DNA of 40,984 nt from Actinomycetota bacterium (GTDB lineage: Bacteria > Actinomycetota > Thermoleophilia > Solirubrobacterales > Solirubrobacteraceae), in assembly GCA_005883215.1 (NCBI GenBank), contig VAYS01000027.1, positions 1 to 40,984 on the forward strand, read 5' to 3'. Shown here in pieces: positions 27,184 to 33,295 of this stretch (the first letter of the stretch is position 1; each line of letters opens with the position of its first letter). The position numbers and the translations under genes were made by a program. The notes beneath the pieces were generated by a model. The model was not told where the DNA came from and searched no databases. It saw nothing but the letters and a program-made list of their open reading frames with translations.

Positions 27184-27868
27184 CCGCGGGGCGCCGCGAG
27201 GGGCACAGGCGGGCCAGCGCGCACTCCTGACAGCGGGGCACGCGCGCCACGCAGGTGCGCCGGCCGTGGCGCAGCAGGTTGAGATGCAGCTCGAGCTCGG
27301 CGCCCGGGGGCGTCAGGGCCAGCATCTGCTCGTGCAGGCGCTCGAAGGGCACCCCACTCGACAGCAGGCCGAGGCGCCCGCCCACGCGCGCGACATGCGT
27401 ATCCACCGGCACGTCGCGCGCGCCGCAGGCGAACAGCAGCACGCAGGCGGCGGTCTTGCGCCCCACCCCGGGCAGGCTAAGGAGGTAGGCGCGGGCCTCG
27501 TCCACCGGGGCCCGGCACAGCCAGCCCAGGTCGGGCGGGTCGCCGATCGAGCGCAGGATCTCCTGGATGCGGCGCGACTTCATGCGCGAGATCCCGCCCG
27601 GGCGGATCGCCTCCTCGACCTCGGCCAGCGGGGCGTCGCGCACGGCCGCCCAACTGCCAAAGCGCTCGCGCAGGCGGGCGAAGGCCAGATCGCGGTTGCC
27701 GTCGTTGGTGCTCTGGGAGAGCACGGTGAGCATCAGCTCGTCCAACGGCCGGCCGTGCGGCGGCGCCTGGGGCACTCCATACAGCCGCGCCAGCCGGGCG
27801 CGGATCGCGCGCACGCGCCGGGGCAGAGCGGCGGGGCCGGCCGAAGGGGTCTGCCGAGGCGCGGGCAC
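27161..27868 (-). CDS. nth: Endonuclease III-like DNA glycosylase (235 aa)
   Basis: Base-excision repair enzyme for oxidised pyrimidines. Helix-hairpin-helix LPGVGRKTAACVLLFA with catalytic Lys138, catalytic Asp156 in VPVDTHVARV, and the Fe-S loop C206-X6-C213-X2-C216-X5-C222. Normal length. GTG at 27868 lies 6 nt after a leaderless-type -10 shared back-to-back with the next gene. The C-terminus (SRRPAVSRRTRT) runs into the 3' end of the convergent dodecin gene. Substrate choice within the HhH-GPD family is not certain. Confidence 0.9.
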   Translation of the reverse strand: MPAPRQTPSAGPAALPRRVRAIRARLARLYGVPQAPPHGRPLDELMLTVLSQSTNDGNRDLAFARLRERFGSWAAVRDAPLAEVEEAIRPGGISRMKSRRIQEILRSIGDPPDLGWLCRAPVDEARAYLLSLPGVGRKTAACVLLFACGARDVPVDTHVARVGGRLGLLSSGVPFERLHEQMLALTPPGAELELHLNLLRHGRRTCVARVPRCQECALARLCPSRRPAVSRRTRT

Positions 27869-27874
27869 GCACCC

Positions 27875-27884
27875 ACGCTATCCT
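27875..27884. promoter_or_regulatory. Overlapping divergent -10 elements for nth and the hydrolase
   Basis: Within ten bases, ACGCTATCCT, the plus strand offers TATCCT (27879-27884), 11 nt before the hydrolase GTG, and the minus strand offers TAGCGT (27880-27875), 6 nt before the nth GTG. The two hexamers share the central TA. Only 27 nt separate the two start codons, so both transcripts would be nearly leaderless and polymerases could not occupy both at once. Confidence 0.45.
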
Positions 27885-27895
27885 CGCCCACCGCC

Positions 27896-28708
27896 GTGGC
27901 GTCCGTAGCCGAGCACACCGGCGCCATCGACGAGCTGCCCGTCTTCTGGCGCAGCGCCCCGTCGCCGGGCACCCCGACGCTGTACCTGCACGGCGTGCCC
28001 ACCAACGCCGACGACTGGACCCCGTTCCTGGAGCGGGGCGGAGGAGTGGCGGTCGACCTCCCGGGGTTCGGGCGCTCGGGCAAGCCCGGCCATTTCGACT
28101 ACACGATCGAGGGCTATGACCGCTTCCTGGAGCGCTTCCTGGCCCTGGTGGAGCTGGACCGGGTGCGCCTGGTGGTCCACGACTGGGGCGCGGTGGGCCT
28201 GGCGCTCGCCCAACGCCGTCCCGAGCTGGTGGAGCGACTGGTGATCGTAAACGCCGTCCCCTTCCTGCCCGGCTATCGCTGGCATCGCCTGGCGCGCGTG
28301 TGGCGCACGCCGATCCTCGGCGAGCTGGCGATGGGGGCTACCACGCCGCGCACCCTGCGCCTGATCTCGCGGGAGTCCAACCACGCGCCCGGGCCGCTGC
28401 CCGCGGCGTTCCTGCGCTCGGTGACCGACCACTTCGACCCCGGCACCCAGCGCGCGATCCTGCGTCTGTACCGCGCCTCGCCGAGCGAGCGCCTGGCGCG
28501 GGCCGGGGCCGCGTTGGGCTCGCTGGGCGCACCGACGCTGGTGCTGTGGGGCACCGAGGACCCCTACCTCCCGGGCGCGTTCGCCGACGCCTACGCTCGC
28601 GCCCTGCCCGACGCAAGCGTCGAGCACGTGGCCGAGGCCGGCCACTGGCCGTGGCTCGACCGGCCCGAGCTGATCGGCCGCATCGTCGAGTTCGCGGCGG
28701 GGCCCTGA
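27896..28708 (+). CDS. Alpha/beta hydrolase with Asp nucleophile (epoxide hydrolase / haloalkane dehalogenase-like, 270 aa)
   Basis: Alpha/beta-hydrolase fold. Oxyanion motif LYLHGVPTNADDW; nucleophile elbow RLVVHDWGAVG with Asp96 rather than Ser, as in epoxide hydrolases and haloalkane dehalogenases; acid Asp222 in LWGTEDPYLP; His250 in EAGHWPWLD. The Trp after the nucleophile is one of the halide-stabilising residues in dehalogenases, but also common in epoxide hydrolases, so I keep both options. GTG at 27896 is chosen because the frame before it reads through nth on the opposite strand. It ends 17 nt before the membrane-protein gene. Confidence 0.82.
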   Translation: MASVAEHTGAIDELPVFWRSAPSPGTPTLYLHGVPTNADDWTPFLERGGGVAVDLPGFGRSGKPGHFDYTIEGYDRFLERFLALVELDRVRLVVHDWGAVGLALAQRRPELVERLVIVNAVPFLPGYRWHRLARVWRTPILGELAMGATTPRTLRLISRESNHAPGPLPAAFLRSVTDHFDPGTQRAILRLYRASPSERLARAGAALGSLGAPTLVLWGTEDPYLPGAFADAYARALPDASVEHVAEAGHWPWLDRPELIGRIVEFAAGP

Positions 28709-28725
28709 CGCCGCCGCCGGCCATC

Positions 28726-30360
28726 GTGGCCCGGGAGGCCGCCGGGGCCCGGCCGGCGGCTGCGCCCGCCCACGGGGCGGGACGGGACGGCTGGCCGGGG
28801 GGGGCTCTTCCGGCGGCCCTGGCCGCCGCCGGCGCCCTGGCCTACCTGCTCGTGCAGCCGGCCAGCCGCGATCTGGCCGCCGCCCTGTACCGGGCCCGGC
28901 TGTTCTCGGCCCACGGGCTGCTGCTGTGGGACGGGGGCTGGTACGCCGGTCACCACCTACTGGCCTACGGCGTCCTGTACGCGCCGTTGGCGGCCGCGCT
29001 CGGGGCCCGGCTGGTGGGAGCGCTGTCGGCGGTCGCCGCGGCGTGGGCGTTCTCGCGCCTTACGGCCCGGGAGCTCGGGCCCGCCGGGCGCACCGGGGCG
29101 ATCTGGTTCGCGGTCGGGATCACGGCGGCGCTGCTCACCGGGCGCCTGCCGTTTGAGCTCGGGATCGCCGCCGGGCTCGGCGCGCTGCTGGCGCTCGGCG
29201 CCGGCGCGGGGTTCCCGCGCCTGGTGCTGGGCGGCGTCCTGGCCGTCGCCTGTTCGCTGGCCAGCCCGGTCGCGGGCCTGTTCTGCGCCCTGGCCGCCGC
29301 CGCCTGGGGGCTGGCGCGGGCTCCGGCGCGCGGCCGCGCCGCGGTCCTGCTGGCGGGCACCCTGGCGCCGCTGGTCGCTCTGGGGCTGGCCTTTCCCGAG
29401 GGCGGCGAGGAGCCGTTCGTGGCCTCCAGCTTCTGGCCGGCGCTGGCGCTGACGGTCCTGTTCGGCGCCGCCCTGCCCGCCCACGCGCGCGTCTTGCGGG
29501 TGGGGGCGCTGCTCTACGCGGCGCTGCTGGTGGGCGCCTTTGTCCTCCCTACCGCGCTGGGCGGCAACGCCGCGCGACTGGGGATGCTGCTCGCCGGGCC
29601 GCTGATCGCCTGCGCCCGGCGTGAGCGGGCCGCCCTGGCGCTGGCGCTGGCGCTTCCCTTCGGCTACTGGCAGCTGGTGGCGCCGGTGCGCGACGTGACC
29701 GCCGTGGCCGGGGACCAAGCCGTCGGAGCCGCCTACTACCGGCCGTTGCTCGGCGCCCTGAACGCCCGCGCCCGCGGCGCGCCGGTGCGCCTGGAGATCC
29801 CGTTCACCTCGAGCCACTGGGAGGCCTATCGGGTCGCCCCCGGCTTCCCTCTGGCTCGCGGCTGGGAGCGCCAGGTGGACGTCGGCGATAACCCGCTCTT
29901 CTACCGCGACCGGCTCACCGCCGAGCGCTACCGCGCCTGGCTGGGATCGCTCGGCGTGCGCTACGTGGCCCTGCCCGACGCGCCACTCGACTACTCGGCG
30001 AAAGCCGAGCGTCGCCTGATCGAGGCCGGTCCGTCCTACCTGCGCCCGGTCTGGCGCGATGCGCATTGGCGCCTGTTCCAGGTGCGCCCGGCGCCCGCGC
30101 TCGCCACCGGACCCGGTGAGCTGAGCGCCTGGGACGCCGACGGGTTCTCTCTGCTGGCGCGGGCTCCGGGCAGGCTGCGGGTGGCCGAGCGCTTCACCCC
30201 CTACTGGTCGGTGCTGGGCGGAGCCGGGTGCGTCGGGCCGGCGCCGGGGGGCTTTACCGCCGTGCTCGCCACCCGCCCGGGGCCGCTGCGCGTCGGGGTG
30301 CGCTTTGCCCTGGGGCGCGTGCGCGCCCACGCCTGGCGCTGCTCACACCCGCGCCGATAG
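28726..30360 (+). CDS. Polytopic membrane protein with C-terminal extracytoplasmic domain (544 aa), possible GT-C-like
   Basis: About ten hydrophobic helices between residues 28 and 330 (for example LPAALAAAGALAYLLVQP, LVGALSAVAAAWAFSRL, GLFCALAAAAWGLA), then a soluble 200-residue C-terminal part (RLEIPFTSSHWEAYRVAPG through LRVAERFTPYWSVLGGAGC). The first loop, RARLFSAHGLLLWDGGWYAGHH, carries an acidic residue where GT-C glycosyltransferases place their catalytic Asp/Glu. With the following lipid genes this makes a polyprenyl- or lipid-linked sugar transferase thinkable, but that is inference; I do not recognise a characterised family. Start GTG at 28726 follows the hydrolase stop by 17 nt. 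Confidence 0.68.
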   Translation: MAREAAGARPAAAPAHGAGRDGWPGGALPAALAAAGALAYLLVQPASRDLAAALYRARLFSAHGLLLWDGGWYAGHHLLAYGVLYAPLAAALGARLVGALSAVAAAWAFSRLTARELGPAGRTGAIWFAVGITAALLTGRLPFELGIAAGLGALLALGAGAGFPRLVLGGVLAVACSLASPVAGLFCALAAAAWGLARAPARGRAAVLLAGTLAPLVALGLAFPEGGEEPFVASSFWPALALTVLFGAALPAHARVLRVGALLYAALLVGAFVLPTALGGNAARLGMLLAGPLIACARRERAALALALALPFGYWQLVAPVRDVTAVAGDQAVGAAYYRPLLGALNARARGAPVRLEIPFTSSHWEAYRVAPGFPLARGWERQVDVGDNPLFYRDRLTAERYRAWLGSLGVRYVALPDAPLDYSAKAERRLIEAGPSYLRPVWRDAHWRLFQVRPAPALATGPGELSAWDADGFSLLARAPGRLRVAERFTPYWSVLGGAGCVGPAPGGFTAVLATRPGPLRVGVRFALGRVRAHAWRCSHPRR

Positions 30361-30363
30361 GAT
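30358..30363 (+). promoter_or_regulatory. Leaderless-type -10 TAGGAT before the PAP2 gene
   Basis: TAGGAT overlaps the TAG stop of the membrane protein and is followed by 10 nt (ctgctgccgc) and ATG at 30374, with no Shine-Dalgarno sequence. This would give the PAP2 and PIP synthase genes their own transcript. Confidence 0.42.
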
Positions 30364-30373
30364 CTGCTGCCGC

Positions 30374-31159
30374 ATGCTGGCCCGGTCGCCCACGCTCCAG
30401 GCGCGCCTGCTGCCCAAAGGTTGGCTGGACGTGCTGCGCCAGGTGGCGTTGTTCGGCATCGCCTACATGGGCTACTCGCTGGTCCGCGGCGCCGCCAACG
30501 GCAAGGCGGCCGCCGCCTTCACCCACGCCCGCGAGGTGATCTCGGTCGAGCGCACGCTGCACTTCTTCGTCGAGCCCAGCGTGCAGACGTGGGCCTCGGG
30601 CAGCCACTTCGTCGCCGGGACGGCGAGCTGGATCTACGTCAACGCCCAGACCTCGGTGACCATCGGCGCGCTGGTCTTCCTGTACCTGTTTCGCAACCGC
30701 AGCTTCTACTTCGTGCGCAACATGTTCCTGGTGGCGATGGTGCTCGCGCTGCTGGGCTACATCGTCTTTCCCACCGCGCCACCGCGGTTCATGCCCGAGT
30801 GGGGATTCTTCGACTCGGTCTCGGACGTCACCGGCGTGGCCCAGGACAACTCCTCGGTCAACGCCTTCTTTAACGCCTACGCCGCGGTGCCGTCGATGCA
30901 CGTGGGCTTCGCCGTGATGGTCGGGCTGAGCCTGTTCAAGCTGGTGCGCTTCCCCGCCGTGCGCGTGTTCTGGCTGCTGTACCCGCTGCTGATCACCTTC
31001 GTGACGGTGGCCACCGCCAACCACTTCCTGGCCGACGCCATCCTGGGGGCGGTGACCGCCGGGGCGGCCGCCTACGTGGCCCGCTGGCTGGCTCGGACCC
31101 GGCCCAACGCGTGGCGCTTCGCCCCTCCCGCCGCCGCCGAGGCGCGCGCGGCGGCCTGA
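30374..31159 (+). CDS. PAP2-superfamily lipid phosphatase, Aur1/Ipt1-like (261 aa)
   Basis: Membrane phosphatase or phosphotransferase of the PAP2_3 type. Motifs: GYIVFPTAPPRFM (128-140), AVPSMHVGFA (171-180, His176) and TANHFLADAILG (214-225, nucleophile-type His217 and Asp221). Six or so membrane helices. It lies 9 nt before PIP synthase and in the same block as Ino1. In actinobacteria PIP must lose its phosphate to become PI, so this protein is a good candidate for that PIP phosphatase; that role is inference from neighbours. A polyprenyl-phosphate or PA phosphatase is the alternative. ATG 30374 is supported by the TAGGAT element 10 nt upstream. Confidence 0.82.
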   Translation: MLARSPTLQARLLPKGWLDVLRQVALFGIAYMGYSLVRGAANGKAAAAFTHAREVISVERTLHFFVEPSVQTWASGSHFVAGTASWIYVNAQTSVTIGALVFLYLFRNRSFYFVRNMFLVAMVLALLGYIVFPTAPPRFMPEWGFFDSVSDVTGVAQDNSSVNAFFNAYAAVPSMHVGFAVMVGLSLFKLVRFPAVRVFWLLYPLLITFVTVATANHFLADAILGAVTAGAAAYVARWLARTRPNAWRFAPPAAAEARAAA

Positions 31160-31168
31160 GGACCATCC

Positions 31169-31867
31169 ATGCCCCGTCTTCTGGAGCGCCCCAACGGCGC
31201 CCGCGCCGGGCGACCCCCGCTGGCCAGCGCCGAGCGGCGCGAGGAGATGCGCAACCGCCTGATCGAGTCGCGGCTGACCCCGAACGCGATCTCGCTCACC
31301 GGGCTGGCGCTCAACGTCCTCGCCGCGGTGCTGGTTTGGGAGCGGCTGTTCTTCCTCAGCGGCCTGGCCTTCATCGTGGGGTCGGTGATGGACACCCTGG
31401 ACGGGCGCTATTCGCGCATGTCGGGAAAGGGCACCCCCTTCGGGGCGTTTCTGGACTCCACCCTGGACCGAGCCGAGGAGGGAATCGTGCTCACCGCGGT
31501 GGGCGCCTACTTCGCCAGCCGGGGAGACGAGCTGGCGGTGGCCGTGGTGGTGGGGGCGGTGCTCGCCTCGCTACTGGTCTCCTACACGCGCGCGCGGGCC
31601 GAGGCGCTGGGGGTGGAGTGCAAGGTCGGTATCGCCTCGCGGCCGGTGCGCGTGGTCGTGCTCTCGGCCGGCCTGCTGCTGGCCCGGGGCGCGTTCCTGG
31701 GGTCCTTCGAGCTGCTCAAGCCGGCGGTCATCGCCCTGGCCGCCCTGAGCGTGGTCACGGTGTTCCAGCGCATCTGGCACGTGCGCTCGGCCCTGCGCGC
31801 TTCTGCCCCCGTGCTGGCCGTCCCCGACGTCGCCGGCGAGCCCCCGCCCCCAGGCCGTCCCGAGTAG
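31169..31867 (+). CDS. Phosphatidylinositol-phosphate synthase-type CDP-alcohol phosphatidyltransferase (232 aa)
   Basis: Joins CDP-diacylglycerol and inositol-phosphate to give PIP. The family motif D-x2-DG-x2-AR-x8-G-x3-D-x3-D is present as D75-D78-G79-R83-G92-D96-D100, with Ser82 where Ala is usual. FGAFLDSTLDR is the variant typical of actinobacterial PIP synthases rather than of phosphatidylglycerol or cardiolipin synthases. About six membrane helices. It sits between the PAP2 phosphatase (9 nt upstream) and Ino1 (70 nt downstream), whose product is its expected acceptor. This context strengthens the substrate call. Confidence 0.87.
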   Translation: MPRLLERPNGARAGRPPLASAERREEMRNRLIESRLTPNAISLTGLALNVLAAVLVWERLFFLSGLAFIVGSVMDTLDGRYSRMSGKGTPFGAFLDSTLDRAEEGIVLTAVGAYFASRGDELAVAVVVGAVLASLLVSYTRARAEALGVECKVGIASRPVRVVVLSAGLLLARGAFLGSFELLKPAVIALAALSVVTVFQRIWHVRSALRASAPVLAVPDVAGEPPPPGRPE

Positions 31868-31895
31868 CCAGGTGTAATCGCCGGGGCCCAATCGG

Positions 31896-31910
31896 GTACT
31901 GCACCAGTAC
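31896..31910. promoter_or_regulatory. Perfect palindrome upstream of ino1 (candidate operator)
   Basis: GTACTG-CAC-CAGTAC is a 6-bp perfect inverted repeat with a 3-nt spacer, between PIP synthase and ino1. A -10-like TGTAAT at 31873-31878 would place the transcription start about 10 nt before it, so a bound protein would block ino1 transcription. It is also short enough to be a weak RNA hairpin in the leader. No regulator gene is adjacent. Confidence 0.4.
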
Positions 31911-31937
31911 TGACATCCGCGAGGAGAGCCCAAAACC

Positions 31938-33197
31938 GTGACCACAGCTAACGGCAAGCACGCCGCGACCGCCGACGGCGCCGTCTCCAACGGCGCCGCG
32001 CGCTATCCGCCGGACAAGGTTCGGGTGGCCATCATCGGCGTGGGCAACTGCGCCTCGGCGTTCGTGCAGGGGGTCCACCACTACCGCGACGCCGACCCCG
32101 CGGAGAGCGTCCCGGGACTGATGCACGTCGACCTGGGCGGGTACCACGTCTCAGACATCGAGTTCACCGCCGCCTTCGACGTCGACGCCGCCAAGGTGGG
32201 CAAGGACCTGGGTCGCGCGATCTGGGCGGGCGAGAACAACACGATCAAGTTCGCCAAGGTGCCGGCCAGCCTCGGCGTGCCCGTTCAGCGGGGGATGACC
32301 CACGACGGGTTGGGCAAGTACCTGTCCGAGAAGATCCGCAAGGCGCCCGGCGAGACCGCCGACATAGTCTCGATCCTGCGCGAGACGAAGACCGACGTCG
32401 TCGTGTCCTACCTGCCGGTGGGCTCCGAGCAGGCGACCAAGTGGTACGTCGAGCAGGTGCTCGAGGCCGGCTGCGGGTTCGTCAACTGCATCCCGGTGTT
32501 CATCGCCCGCGAGGAGTATTGGAACCGCCGCTTTCGGCGGGCGCGCCTGCCGATCGTGGGAGACGACATCAAGTCCCAGGTCGGGGCCACGATCGTGCAC
32601 CGGTCGCTGGCCCGGCTGTTCCACGACCGCGGGGTGAGGATGCTGCGCACCTCACAGCTCAACGTCGGGGGCAACATGGACTTCTACAACATGCTCGAGC
32701 GCGAGCGGCTGGAGTCCAAGAAGATCTCCAAGACCGACGCCGTGACGTCGATCATGGGCCACACGCTCCCCCCCGACGACGTCTACATCGGTCCGTCGGA
32801 CTACGTGCCCTGGCTCAGCGACCGCAAATGGGCCCACATCCGTATGGAGGGCCAGGCCTTCGGCGACGTGCCGCTGAACGTCGAGCTCAAGCTCGAGGTC
32901 TGGGACTCGCCCAACTCGGCGGGGATCGTCATCGACGCCGTGCGCTGCTGCAAGCTGGCGCTCAACCACGGCGTCGGCGGCCAGCTCGACGGCCCCAGCG
33001 CGTACCTGATGAAGTCGCCCCACACCCAGCGTCCCGACGACGAAGCGCGCGCCGCGACCGAGAAGTTCATCGCCCGCTACTCGAGGCGCCCGGGCACCAA
33101 GCCGGTCCGGCCACGGGCCAAGGCGACCGCCACCCGGCGCGCCAAGGCGACCGCCACCCGGCGCGCCAAGGCGACCGCCACCCGTCCGCGCGCCTAG
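31938..33197 (+). CDS. ino1: Inositol-3-phosphate synthase (419 aa) with repetitive basic tail
   Basis: NAD-dependent conversion of glucose-6-phosphate to inositol phosphate, the source of inositol for PI lipids. Rossmann motif [16 protein letters not shown]; active-site regions [45 protein letters not shown] and [16 protein letters not shown] [14 protein letters not shown]. Compared with actinobacterial Ino1 it carries an extra tail of three AKATATR repeats (see repeat entry). Start is GTG at 31938 with GAGGAGAG about 10 nt upstream, so this gene uses a normal leader. Cytoplasmic. PIP synthase just upstream uses its product. Confidence 0.94.
   Translation: MTTANGKHAATADGAVSNGAARYPPDKVRVAIIGVGNCASAFVQGVHHYRDADPAESVPGLMHVDLGGYHVSDIEFTAAFDVDAAKVGKDLGRAIWAGENNTIKFAKVPASLGVPVQRGMTHDGLGKYLSEKIRKAPGETADIVSILRETKTDVVVSYLPVGSEQATKWYVEQVLEAGCGFVNCIPVFIAREEYWNRRFRRARLPIVGDDIKSQVGATIVHRSLARLFHDRGVRMLRTSQLNVGGNMDFYNMLERERLESKKISKTDAVTSIMGHTLPPDDVYIGPSDYVPWLSDRKWAHIRMEGQAFGDVPLNVELKLEVWDSPNSAGIVIDAVRCCKLALNHGVGGQLDGPSAYLMKSPHTQRPDDEARAATEKFIARYSRRPGTKPVRPRAKATATRRAKATATRRAKATATRPRA
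33117..33184 (+). repeat. 24-nt tandem repeat (2.8 copies) in the ino1 3' end
   Basis: Copies begin at 33117, 33141 and 33165. Each is a 20-nt identical core (gccaaggcgaccgccacccg); the four bases gcgc join the copies. In frame it encodes AKATATRR repeats, a Lys/Arg/Ala/Thr tail like histone H1-type basic domains. The copies are identical, so the expansion is recent or kept uniform. It is a coding minisatellite, not a CRISPR. Confidence 0.85.
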
Positions 33198-33280
33198 CCG
33201 GGTCGCAGGCCCAGCCACCCCGCCGGGCGCCGCTAGGCGACGCGCCGGCCCCAGGGCGCGGCGCGGGCCCAACGCGCGCG

Positions 33281-33286
33281 TATGCT
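33281..33286 (+). promoter_or_regulatory. Leaderless-type -10 TATGCT before the GT-PHP fusion
   Basis: TATGCT is followed by 9 nt (tgcccggcg) and GTG at 33296, with no Shine-Dalgarno sequence. The 98-nt gap after ino1 shows nothing else. Confidence 0.48.
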
Positions 33287-33295
33287 TGCCCGGCG

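Noticed and set aside
33117..33184. CRISPR-like repeat
   Set aside because: Three near-contiguous 24-nt units without variable spacers, in frame in the ino1 tail; a coding minisatellite.
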